Assembly: GCA_905250075.1 (NCBI GenBank)
Contig: CAJNOP010000353.1
Span: 1-64,000 of the forward strand
Length of the DNA stretch: 64,000 nt
Direction of reading: 5' to 3'
Source: Rotaria sp. Silwood1
Lineage: Eukaryota > Rotifera > Eurotatoria > Philodinida > Philodinidae
Shown here: positions 1 through 12,400 of the stretch, piece by piece
Layout of the letters: each line of letters opens with the position of its first letter
How positions within the stretch are numbered: the first letter of the stretch is position 1
Notes under the pieces: model-generated
Told to the model about the DNA's origin: nothing
Seen by the model: the letters and a program-made list of their open reading frames with translations, nothing else
Databases searched by the model: none
Made by a program: the position numbers and the translations under genes

Positions 1-207
1 TAGTTAGAGAACTGATCCTTTTGAAAAACTAAGGATTTTGGTTAGATGTATGTGATAAGCATTGAAATGTTGTACATTAAGAAAAGTATGAAAAATATTA
101 TTAAGAATTTATTCTAGTTCATTATAGGATACCTTGTTTATTTGTTCCTCGAGAATAGTATAAGTAATATTCTTTCTCTGTCTGTTACCGTCAAATTAGA
201 CGAGTGT

Positions 208-2921
208 TTATGAATTGACAACTGCATTTGTTACGATGAGTTGCTCGCTACTTTCAAACAGTGGCTGCAATGGATGCAATTGGTCAATTAGATGAACGCC
301 AGAAGATAGTTCCACGACTGACATTGCGATAAAATGAGGATTAACAATTTTTCGATGAGAAAAAACACTAGAATTACTTAAGGCCGCACAAAAGCCACTT
401 TTAACCATAAGAGCATCTTTAAAGCGAGCACGCTTTGGCAATATTTGACCGCGTCGTTCTGGAAAATGCTTTATGAGATTGATACCAAGAATATCACTCT
501 CCTTCGCATCGAGTAATGTACCAGGATTAAGCTGCCAATGTGGATTTGTAAAGATATTTATTGTAGTCTCGTATAAATTCTCGATAATGCACAGAGTTCG
601 ATTGTTGAGTAGATGAGTTCTACTGTATGCTACCCGACAAGAAGCACATGAAGACTCTTTTGTAGAATGCATATGACATATTTGACAAGAGCGTGTAACT
701 GGATCAATAGACCCTGAGGCAGGTATCAACTAAGAATGCACTGTAACGAGGATCGAAACCGAGTTCGTTGAAAAGTTGACCTCGCCGAGTAGCGACATGA
801 TTTGTGTCGATGCATGAAAGTTCTTTCAAAAGGTCTAGTGATGCTTTGATAATGGTTGCATCAGGAGGATCGATGAATGGAAACTCCGTTGGATTAAGTC
901 GCAAACATATGATTTGAAGAACAACGAGATCAAGTGAAGATCGAAGAATTGGCGGCTCAATATTTGGACGGGTCAAGTCTTTTTGTTCATAGAGCCGAAC
1001 ACAATAGCCTGGTGCTGTGCGACCGGCACGGCCTTTACGTTGATCGGCAGATGAGCGAGAAATTTGCACTGTTTCGATAATCCGTAAATGGCGTTTGTTA
1101 TCGAAGCGAGCTTCTTTCACTAATCCTGAATCAATGACCAGACGGACATTATTTATCGTCACTGATGTTTCAGCAATGTTTGTACAGAAAACTACCATTC
1201 GCAAGTCACTGTTTGAACCTTCATCAAATTGAAGAACTTGATTTTGTTCTTCTGGTGAGAGAGAAGCATATAAAGGCAAGGCAACACAATTCTTGGGTAT
1301 TTTACAATTAAACAGGTCAATATCTTGTTGTATTTCGCGTGCTCCAGGAAGAAATACAAGTGTATGTCCTTGAAATTGATCATATAATTTGAATAATATT
1401 GAGATGGCATGCTCCACAATAGAATCACACGATTTAGGAACGTAACCGATAGAAACATCATACAAACGTCCTGGAATGTTGAGTATTGAGGCATCAGTTA
1501 GTTGAAAAAAGTCAAGAAACTTGCGAGGATCAACGGTAACTGAAGATATGACAACACAGAAATCAGTCGGTCTCATATTTAGTAATAGTTTTGCCATACC
1601 AATAACAATGTCTGTATATGACGCGCGTTCATGCACTTCGTCGATCAGTAATACTCGAGTATTACGTAACATACCACTCTCTTAATTCTCTTGAACTAGG
1701 GCTGCGTCGGTCACATAGAAAATATCTGTTCCAGGAACTCGATTATTATCTTTACCTACACTAGCATGACCAACTCGGTAGCCAACCGATTTACCCACTG
1801 ATATTCCATCATATTCATTGGCTACGCGACGCGCAAGTGAAATCGCTGCGATTACTCGTGGCTGGGTACAAACAACTAATTAGTCCACCAAAATATTCAG
1901 CAGCGTATTGTGGAAGCTGTGTACTTTTGCCGCTACCGGTCTCTGCCCTAACGACAAGCACTCGTTCTTTCTGTAATCGTCGACAAAATTCATCTTTTAC
2001 AGAGAGCATGGGAAGTTGTGTGTTCTGTTGTTCGATCTGCCGTTGTTCGAGTGATTTCAGTGGCTTTGAAATTGATAATTGTAGACCTTGATTATTTTTT
2101 TCTTGTTGCTGTTGCTGTAGAATTCGATCGGGAGGATGAGACGTATGAGAACACATTATATCAACACATTTGCTACCTTCTTCGCATGGATCCCATTCAG
2201 GAGGATGTAAATACGCACAGTAGAAATTACCACATGTATCGCCCTGATCACACTGTTCCATTCGACCTAGAGGATGACCAAGTCGACAGTAGAATTCCTT
2301 GCATTCAGTGCCATTTAGGTATAATTGTCGAGTGAGTGGATGAGGACATCGACAGACACTGTTATAACACGCTTCACCAAATGGACAATCTTTCGGTCTT
2401 GTATCTGGATGAAGTGCTGAACATTGCCAAACACTACATCGATTTCCTGCGGGACACTGTCCAGGTCTCTTCTCAGGATACAGAAATTGACACAAAATAT
2501 TCCTACAATTACGCGCATATGAGCACAGCTTCTTTCGATCATATGGATGATTTGCTTTGCAATAAAAGTCTTTGCAATGAGATCCATCGTGACATACACT
2601 CCGTTCCGGTGGATGATCATAGGTGCATTTCTCATTGAAACATTTTAAACCGTGTTTACAACCAGGCTTTTCATACAATGATGAATCATTTTTTTGAACC
2701 TGACTTTGAGATTTGACAATTATATCATATGAGCTAGATACTCCTGAGTGCATGGTCTTTGAAGAATTGATCGAAGAAGTATAGGTATTGTCTTGCACAT
2801 CTGAGTTGCAAACAGTGCCATCTGATATATTCATCCTCTCAAGGTGATCAACCAATTGTTCAGGATTAGTGTTACTACCAACATCAGTGGATTCATTATG
2901 TTTTTTTGAGAGCATCGACAC
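208..2921 (-). pseudogene. CCCH zinc-finger / DEAH-box RNA helicase, disrupted
   Basis: Reading from 2921 downwards, an N-terminal region carries about eight tandem C-x5-C-x4-C-x3-H-P units (for example CHDGSHCKDFYCKANHP). This spacing is that of Nab2/ZC3H14-type CCCH RNA-binding fingers; one unit has Tyr in place of the final His. A superfamily-2 helicase core follows: motif I AETGSGKSTQLPQY, motif II DEVH (normally DEAH), motif III SSVT (normally SAT), and motif VI QRKGRAGR. The frame is broken at least three times. There is one extra base near 1880-1882, where the other frame restores VVCTQPRVIAA. An in-frame TAA lies at 1682-1684 just before the DEVH segment. A frameshift lies near 725-729, after GFDPRYSAFLV, where part of the helicase C-terminus seems to be missing. 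The tail (208-720) is Cys-rich and I do not recognise it. The intact family would unwind RNA or ribonucleoprotein. This copy is probably dead; sequencing error could explain one lesion but hardly all three. Confidence 0.8.
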
Positions 2922-4140
2922 TAATATGGTTTCGAAATAGTTACTGTAAAGAACTGTTTTTGATTAATGGCATATTTTTTTATTTAGATTAACAAAGTGC
3001 TTCTGTTATTCAGAACTAATAGAAAAACATCCAACAAAAAAAAAAAGAACTATTCTTATAGGCTACACTCACTTCTGGTTAACTACAAAAAGTTATTAGG
3101 AGTAGTTCACTCAGTTAGCTAATCCAAAGTATAGACATATGATGTCATTATCAGAAATATGTCGATAATAATGTAGATGAACCATAATAAATGTGGGAAA
3201 TATATATATTTTTTTAAATAGTTTTCGTTGGTATACGAAGTAAATTGTTTTAGTATTTTGAGGAGTGTGGTGCATTTCAATATTGTTGTCAAGGATTTAA
3301 ACAATTCCCAAAGAAATGAAAGTTATAGGAAGCTCTTCAAACAGGTCACAGATGTATTGTCGTGTCTTCTTTCTTTGACTCAATAATTTATATCATGTGC
3401 AGTATATATTCATCTAAAAAGTAAGGTTTTGCACACCATTTTGATTCAGACTGTAGCAATGCCTCCTGAGGATCATATTTATTTTTTCAAAGTTCAAAAA
3501 GAAGCTCTTATCTCATATTAAGAAAATATCATTAATCGATGGAAAATGAAAACATTATTGTAGATCGGATACCCTTCAGAGTTTTTTAAAAGCTTCGAAC
3601 AAACTTCGTGTTATTTCGGGCAGTAAACTGTCGTGAGTCTTGCAAGAAAAGGTCGAAAAATTGCAGCAAGGGATATTAATCGTATGTTCCAGAAACTTTC
3701 TGTGATTTTCATTGAATATATTAACTTCTCTCATGTCTTTCCAATCGTTTTCAGATAAATTTGTTTTTTTTCTCTGAGATTAAAACTATCATGACCTAAA
3801 TTCAGCTCATTATCAAAATTTGATCAACTATTGTAGTGATATGGATTATATCAAATTCGCTTAAGAAGGTAAGTTCTCATTTTTTGTTTTCGTGCGTTTT
3901 TATCAAAGTTCATTGAAGAGTCATATCCGTTATTAATTGATTTCTCTCATTCGTAAATTATTCTTTTTTTTTCTTTTTCTTTTTCAAATCTGACCTGATC
4001 GCCAAACTCGATCCAATATATTATTAAAAGAGTAATGAAAATAGAAGGATCATAAAGTCAGCTGCTTTCAATGATCAATTCTTCATAAAAAAAAGGGGCA
4101 GATTTGAAATAAAAAATATTCTCTTAATTTTTCTAACTTG
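2922..4140. other. Intergenic, nothing recognised
   Basis: AT-rich DNA upstream of the helicase pseudogene. I see no coding pattern, RNA gene or repeat beyond homopolymer runs. Any promoter of the helicase would lie here. Confidence 0.5.
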
Positions 4141-4200
4141 AGGGTGGGTGTGGATGTCGGTGTACTCTAGATAAGCATCCACATCACAGAACCCACACCC
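4141..4200. repeat. Telomere-like inverted repeat 1
   Basis: A G-rich arm (GGGTGGGTGTGGATG-type, 4142-4163) and a C-rich arm ending ACCCACACCC (4175-4200) are separated by about 11 bases. The arms form a 60-bp imperfect hairpin of degenerate TGTGGG units. Confidence 0.75.
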
Positions 4201-5161
4201 AAAAGATTAGTTTATTACAATGAAAAAAAGAATCGTAGAAATTAGCAATCCATCGAACGAATAGGAGAAAATCCAAAGCATTATTAATTGGATGTGAAAG
4301 CATAGGAGTGGTAAAAAGAAAATTAGATTGTAGCACTAAAAGACTAGGTTGAACTGTCGCTGGTCTACCTCTTTTAATTTTCTCCTTCAGCCTGCATTGT
4401 TTCAGATGTAAGTCTCGTTCGAAGCAATATTCATCTTCGCTCACCAATATTCAATAAGTTGATGGAGACAAAAAAGATCAAAGCAAAAATTTTTTGTACA
4501 CATATACAGACAAAAGGTAAAGCTATAGTTTGGTCAAATACCTACTCTGTTGCGAGAAATTGTAATTCTAATTCTAGCCAGATTAAATTGGTATTTTAAT
4601 ACGAACTGAGAGATGTTAGTTGTCAGCTTGAAAAAACGTCGACTCTAGCAAAACAATCAGTTACTCACCGTCGACTTCAGCAAAAGTTGGCTAACTGTTT
4701 ATATCGCCAATACGAATCAATATTCTTCGAAGCTAAATTATATTTCTTATTTTGGGCAGACAAAGTTACGATTTGGTTAGAGATACATTTATATAATCGA
4801 AATAAAGAATATCAGAATAGAGTGACTATTTGAATTCAAGTTTCTTTAATAATATCCTAAACACTACAAAAACGTATTTTCGTCTATCCGCTCATATTTG
4901 TATAATTAACTCGCATGGAATGACTTCGTATCAAAAATCTCCGCTTTTTACGCTAGCTTTGGTTTTTTAGAGTACTTATTTGTACCATGCCTGTGCAACC
5001 GATTGTTAACGCCGATTGATACACTTGTTATTAGAATGTTACGTGTACATATATTTCTACTGGATATCAATACGATCGCTTTCAATAAATTTTTCTTTTT
5101 TTCGCTTTACTCTGCTCACGTAAAAATCATCAGAATATGAATTTACTTTTACTTCAGTTCT
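4201..5161. other. Intergenic, weak minus-strand ORF at one edge
   Basis: A minus-strand 87-codon ORF (4184-4447) runs into the telomere-like repeat. It matches no family I know and may be chance or a gene fragment. Otherwise AT-rich and featureless. Confidence 0.35.
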
Positions 5162-5244
5162 AGGGTGTGGGTGTGGGTGAGGGTGTGGATATGGATATGG
5201 GTGTGAATGTGATTAAAGAGATTCCATACACATATCCACACCCT
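5162..5244. repeat. Telomere-like inverted repeat 2
   Basis: A G arm starting AGGGTGTGGGTGTGGGTG (5162-5212) is followed 11 bases later by a short C arm (5224-5244) ending CACACCCT. The arms are clearly unequal, about 50 against 20 bases. Confidence 0.75.
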
Positions 5245-5381
5245 TCACTTGAATATTGTTCTTAAGAAATTCTCTAATAGTATTAGAGGAAAATTATTTT
5301 TAAAGTTATTTTCTTCCAATTAAAGTAATCTAGTTGAAACACCTTAGAGTATGATGATAAGTAAATTCTGAACAAACCTTG

Positions 5382-5466
5382 CATGACATTTTCTAAATTT
5401 GATTCACTAGTATCTTGAGACTTTTTCTCTTCTAATTTTAGAGAAGAAGTTGAGTCAGCTTCTGAA
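5382..5466 (-). other. Exon-like fragment between two telomere-like hairpins
   Basis: On the minus strand an open segment rich in Ser, Glu and Lys (ADSTSSLKLEEKKSQDTSES) has an acceptor-like TTTCAG before it and a CAAG|GTTTG donor-like end. No partner exon is visible. It could be an isolated exon of a lost gene or chance. Confidence 0.2.
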
Positions 5467-5526
5467 ATAAAAACCAATATTTTCTATGAAAGAATGAATA
5501 TTTTCTTTTAACTAAACTCGCCTTTA

Positions 5527-5604
5527 AGGGTGTGGGTGTGGGTGTGAGATGTGCGTAAGTGTGGTTGAATTGAAAACCAACACTCACACACATGCCCACA
5601 CCCA
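5527..5604. repeat. Telomere-like inverted repeat 3
   Basis: G arm AAGGGTGTGGGTGTGGGTGT (from 5526) to about 5563; C arm 5580-5604 ending CCCACACCCAAG. Same order and unit as repeats 1 and 2. Confidence 0.75.
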
Positions 5605-6465
5605 AGACATTGGATATTTTTTTTCATCACAACATATAGCTAAAAGCCACGTGTATAAAATTGATCAAATTTGAAAAATAAATGTTTGTATTCATTCTTA
5701 CGACATGAGCTTTCAACAAACGAACAATAATTTGTTTCAAGATTTTTACTTCTCCTTATCATTGATTGATTTACTGTCTCGTTTATGAGTATCACATTAT
5801 TGAAATTAATTTGGTGAATATAGCTCAACAGAAGAATGTTACTGACATAGGTTAGATAAGATGAATAATAGGTGATAATAAACAACATACGAAACGATCA
5901 CTTCAACACATCCATTTATCCATCCTAGGTATCGTATCATAGCCTATCATCAAATCTAGGTACTTGTTTGAAATAATCTTTGTTAAACAAATATGTGTAT
6001 ATGAAAAGTTAATGTTTCAAAAAAAATTTCAAATTCCGATAGAATTGTGAGCGAAGACATTTATAATGAAATGTTAATATCTCCTTAATAGTCTGTATAC
6101 TTATCTCTTAACCATAAAATTTGATTATACGTAAGAATGACATTGAAAATTCGTTAGTTACTCTATTAAATTTATCAGTTATTGAATCATAGGGCAATTT
6201 TATTCATCAAATTATGTCGCCAAAAAAAAAATAGCATATCAAACGTGAAAGGAAAAAAAGAACAAGGGATATAATAAAGAAAAAAAAGTAGGCACACAAA
6301 TAGCCGCATCTATCTACATTAGAAAAATAATAATCAGAGCAGATGGATAATCTACAACTGTTTCTTTTGATATTTTTGACTAGAATACAAAAATATATAT
6401 ATATATATTTATATGCTATATCAATCGGTACGGAAAATTGTTATTATTTTGTTTTCTATTTGTTT
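5605..6465. other. Intergenic downstream of separase
   Basis: AT-rich sequence with a short (AT)n run near 6392-6410. No gene recognised. It holds the 3' flank of the separase gene. Confidence 0.5.
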
Positions 6466-9400
6466 TTAACGCGCTCGTACAGGTAAACCATAAATAACTG
6501 GTGCAGCACCATTTAAACATTTTAATTTACATAAATCACGACCATATCGTAATGCTTCACCAAGTGATGCACCTGCTTTAAGTTGTTCAAGTAAAAAAAA
6601 TGTTAAACTATCAATATCACGATCGGTTACATCCCATAAACATCCAAGAATAGTTGCACTTAAAAAAAACAAAAGTCCATATCAAATTTAAATATTAACA
6701 ATTCGAAATTTAAGCAAAAACAATTTTCTTGCTCAAATTTTGAAATTGTCGACATTTGAAAAACAAAACTAAATACATACGCTCCACATGTTAAATAAGC
6801 AAATGGCATTCCAAAAACTTCAAAATCACCTAATGATTGTAAACGTGCACTTGAACAACCCATTAATAAAACACATAAACGAGAAGAATTTTTTTGTACA
6901 TCATCAACTGGATAAAATTGACTACCTGAACCATGACCCATATATCTAATAAATATTCAAAAAAAAAAAATTTTGTAATTTTTTTTGTCTTTTGCTTAAT
7001 TATTTTAACTTACAAAAGTACATCTTTTGATTTAAATATATCTTTAATGGCATCATTTGTTGGAAAACGTTCAATAACTCCATTCCATTTTTCAATTAAA
7101 TCTGGTTTTTCATTTTGAAATTTACGAAAACGTTCTTTTGTTCGAGGTAAATCATTACCAGGATCAACTATATAATAACCTTTATCAACATCAATATGAT
7201 GATAAAATGTTTTTTCCATTGGTATTATTGTCATATCATTATTTTCAATATTAATTTGTTGTTCAGTTTCCGATGATGAATTATTATAATAATATTTATG
7301 CATACCATCAAGTAATAAAAGTGATGGCAAACGATAAATAACTATTCGACGAAAAAGTGATGTCATACAATGAAGTTGTTCCCATGGAAATATATGTAAA
7401 TGATTATCAAGAAAAAGTAAAAGATTTTGTGGTGAACGAAGATTTGATGATGATGATGTTGTTGTTGTATAAGTACGTTGTTTAAATTCAAATAAACGTT
7501 CAATTAAACGACTTGATACAAGTTGAGAATAAATTGATGATGGTAAATTTATTGATAATTCTTGACGAATATCATCCAATGAAGATAAATAAAATATTGT
7601 TTGATGAAGAAAAAATTCAATAAATCGACGTTGTTGAGGAGAATCTAGATATTATTGAAAAATAAATTAATAATTATATTGTTTTTTTTTTATATAAATC
7701 TAATTTCTATCTTTATCAACTAATAGAATTTTTTATTGATGCTGTATTTACTTTATTATATATCTAAATTCTTACTTGTTAATGGTATAAGAAGATCATC
7801 AATCATAGATTTTTTTCCATCAAATATACTTGTTTCAGGTAACCACCACCATCTTATTGGTGATATTAAATAAATTTGATTTAAATCTTCAAGAAGATGT
7901 TCAAATAATTGTTCAAAATATTTTCTTATTGCCCAATAACGATTTGGATCTATAATACCATGTAATGTATGTGTATTTGATTCAATTAAAAAATGAAATT
8001 TTTTTATTAATAATCTTGGAAATATAACACGTCGTATAACAGGTGCATAATAATTTCCACGTATTTGTATAGCAAGTATTTGATCATGTATAAGTGTAAA
8101 TGAATGAAGACATACACAAACTTGTTTAGCTGGAAGAAGATCATTTATTAATATATCTTTTAAATAGGATATTGTTAATGGACGAAAATGTAATGCATCT
8201 ATATAATCAGATAAATGTTCTTGAGAAACATTCGTTGCTGTTGGTAATGGTGTACCACTTCGATCAGTATTATGACTAAATAACACAACAAGAAAACAAA
8301 AAAAAAGTTGATATGTCATAATAACAGATTTAATGTTCTTATTTCAGAATAGAAACAAATCAAAAAAAAATCTGAAAATTTTCTCTACAATGTAAGAACG
8401 TCTATCAAAATTGATTGAGATGGTTATGATACTAATAAATTTTTTTCCGTATTCTATTAAAATTATAAAGAATTTTTGTTTTGTTTACCGTTGTTTTCTT
8501 TGATAAATACAAAGTGCATTATATCGAAAACCAATCGCTTGCATTCCAACAATTAAACTAACAATAAGCCAAGGATCTTGATCACCAGATAATAAAATAA
8601 TATATTCTGCTAAATAACGCATTAATTTTGCATTTGGAGCATATGATAAACGATCATGTAATTGCATACATTGTTGTAAAAGTTTTTCATTTGATTTTAT
8701 TAATATATTTATGTCCTTCTCAGTATCATCATCATCGTCATCATCATCAAATTTAAGTTTTCTTTCAATATGTAATGAATCAATTTGATCAATAAGTAAT
8801 TCAATAGATTTATGATTATTTTCATCTAAATGTTTTGTTGATAATATTTGTGGTGAATTTCGATTTGTATTTATTTGATGTAAATTTTCATCTACTATAT
8901 CATCATGACGAATTTTTTGAATACGTTCATCAGCTTTTATAGCTGCTGCACGTCTTGGTCGAGTTGATGATGTATTACTATTTGTTATACCTAATGGTGG
9001 AAGTTTTTTTCCTGTACGATTAGGTGTACATATTGGAGATGCTAATGTTGAATCTATAGGTATTTTATTACGAAATGTACTCATTAGATTTGATGTTGTC
9101 GTTGATGAAGAAGAAGATTTATTAGGTGTCTCAAAAAAAAAAATTAAAATTAAAATGATTTTTTTTTGAAATTTTTATTTATAACTTACAGATAATGTTT
9201 TTTGATTATCTAATTGAAATGGTGTTTTACCTCGTGGTGTATCAATAAGTTTTTTAGTTTTTGTTTTTATTACTAGAGGTTGATTTGTTAATGATAGTAT
9301 TTCATCTGTTGTCATTGAATTTAAATCAAATGGTTGACCTGTATTAATTTGTGGTGGTGATAATATATTATTCCATTTACTATCTGTTTGTTGTTGTTGA

Positions 9401-12400
9401 TGTTTATCATTATTCATTGCTGTCCATTCTGATAGACAAGTTAAATTTGATTCATCTGGTATAATTATTGGATGAAGCCATAATGATGATTTATCAAGAA
9501 TTTCTGGTGGTTGATCTTCAATTAAATTTAAAAATGAAATCCATGAATCCGTCCAAAAAGTAAATTCAGTATATTTATTTGAATTTGAAAGATTACTATT
9601 TAATACAAAAATAACAATAAAAAAAAAAATAAGAATTGAAATTCTTTATTTATATCTTACTTCCAAATTAATCGTTTTTTATTTTCAAATAATTTTCCAT
9701 ATTTTCTTAATTGTTGAAAACATGTTAATCGATATAAAATATGTATACGATGATAAAGTATTCGATGCCAATTAAATGAAAGATTATGTTGTTTATATTC
9801 ATTATATAATTTTGTTTCACATATATAACGTATTTGATCATATGAATGTGTATGATAATCATATTCAAGTTTAATATAATCATACCATGAATAAATAAAA
9901 TCAATAAATAAATCATATTGACGATCTGTACATATATCTAATGTTGATAAATGATGTGAAAATTGTTCTAATTTACGTCGTGCACAATCTGGTTGATGTG
10001 ATAAAATAAAAAATTGTGCATTCAATGCAAGAAAAAATGTAAACCTACGAATTAAAAAAAATATATATTAAAACAAAAAATTTTCCTAAAAATAAAAGCA
10101 AAGAATAAAGAAGATATAATAAGAATATTCATAGATCATTTTCTATTAAGGATTAAGAAAAGACGAGCACGATAAGCATAGATAGACATCGAGCATTTAC
10201 TTACGTTATTTATTTGAAATTCTGAAAACAAAAATTATATTTCACATAAAAAAAACGAGTCATTTTATAAGAAGAAACATCTTTTAGATTCAACAAAGAT
10301 TTATTCGAAAACAAGTTTCGAAAGAAATCTCCTCAGTCTATAATATCTTTTTAGAAGTGTTTGTAAAATAATGATATACATTGTTATCATAGAGACATGA
10401 ACGATAAAAAAAAAAAGGTCAGTTTTTTCTGAAGACGATTATGAAAACAGTAAACTAATAGTACAAACATTTTTCAGAATATTCATAACTCATGAAATTC
10501 ATATATATAACGGGTGCGGCAGAAGAAATTGCCTGTTTTAGTCAAGTTAAACTTAACCAAAAAGTTTAGTTCTAAAATTAAAAGATAGAGAATTTTGTGT
10601 AGAATTCATTGATATATTCTCTTTTAAAATAGCTTTTGGCATTTCTTTGTCGCATCAAAGTTACTGGGTGCCACAAAAAACGTTAGCTGCTCAGCAGTTC
10701 ATTGAAATAAAATGCCATTTATATTTGTTAAATAGTGTTTTATACACTAATTCAAATACGCTATAAAAAGGAGAGAAGCGCATTTAGTTTTTAGACACAA
10801 AACCAAATTTTTGCGCGAAACTTTACTATTTAAAAAATGACACACAAAATATGCCTAATTATCAATTAGTGGCCCATTTTTATACCAAGAGAAACATTTC
10901 AACTTCGTTATTCGGTTGAAGAAAGAGGTCAACTCTAATAAAGAAGTAGACTTTGTAGCTAAGCGTATCAAAACGAACACACCACTATATGCATCAAACA
11001 ATTCTACATCGGGCACTACAAGAAAGAGAACTTTGTACTCAATCTAACTTGACAAAAACTGATTATTAAGTGTTTCTGATTTTGTAGTTGAGCAGTTGAC
11101 GTCTTTATGATATTCAGTAATTTCGATACTGCAGAGAAATGGAAAATGCTCATTTAAAAAAGAATATATCAATAAATTCTACACAATATTCTCTACATTT
11201 TAGGATCTGAAGAAAGCTTTCAGATCGAGTCTTATTTGAGAAAACAGCCTATCAATAGCCGGCAATTTTCTCTGCCGCACCCGTTATATATATATACACT
11301 CGAGTTTAGTCTTGAATGCAATGATTTTCAGTTAATTAATATAAAGAAACATAAGTCAAAAGAAAAAGATTTTTTCAAATTTGATTATTGTAAATCTACA
11401 CAGAGTGAAATATATGATTCAAAAATCGAATATCAATTATATTCTATTTGAATAATTAAAAATAAATACTCTACCATCTTTTTGCATGTAAATAAACTGA
11501 AATTTCTAAACCAACAAGTAAATAATTTTTTGCATTTCGATAAAGACCAATTTCAAAATTTAATAAAATTAAATATGCTACTTGAGATAGATAAGTTTGA
11601 AGTGCATGAAGAACTAATGGAGTTAATTGAAGTTCTATTTAAAAAGTAAAAAAAAAACAACACTCAAATGAATTCATTCAAAAAGATTCGTTTTTTTGTT
11701 TTTTTTACATACGTGATAATTCAGGTAGTCGATTAACATCAATAATATCAAGTGATGTACGTAAATCTTGTGCACAATATGATCGACTTTCTTCTATTAA
11801 AGCAAGAAAATCATTTCGATTAAAATCTTTTAATTGTTCATCTAATTATAATTAAAAAATAGAGAATATATTTGATAAAAAAGTTTTCTTTTTTTTTACC
11901 ATCATTTAATACAAGTTTTGATTGAATATTATATAAATGTGAACGTACAAAAAAACTATCTGCATATGCACATGATACAATTGGTCGTTTTTCTAATATT
12001 TCAAGTGTTTTTTTACATGATGAAAACTAAAAAAAAACAAAATTTCAATTGATTTTTATTTTTTTTTTCATTCAACAAAAATTTACATCTTTTATATGTA
12101 ATAAATTTTCTGCAGTTGTTATTAAATTTAATGCTTCATCAATATCAAATGCTGAAATTTGTGTTGATGATTTTGGATAATCACGAGATGAAACAGTTAT
12201 CAATGGTTTATAACGTTCTTCAAGATTAATTGAACATTTATTTGCTAATTGATTACATGCTGTTAATATTGTCATACGACTTGAATGATTTGATGGTAAA
12301 AGATCAAGTAAATAACAATAGATTTCTATTGCTTGAGAATACTAAAAAAAACAAAAACGAAAATAATTATATTATAATATAGATGATCAGAAATTCTTTT

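Noticed and set aside
2018-2638. Plus-strand ORFs opposite the helicase pseudogene
   Set aside because: They are shadows of the conserved CCCH-finger coding strand.
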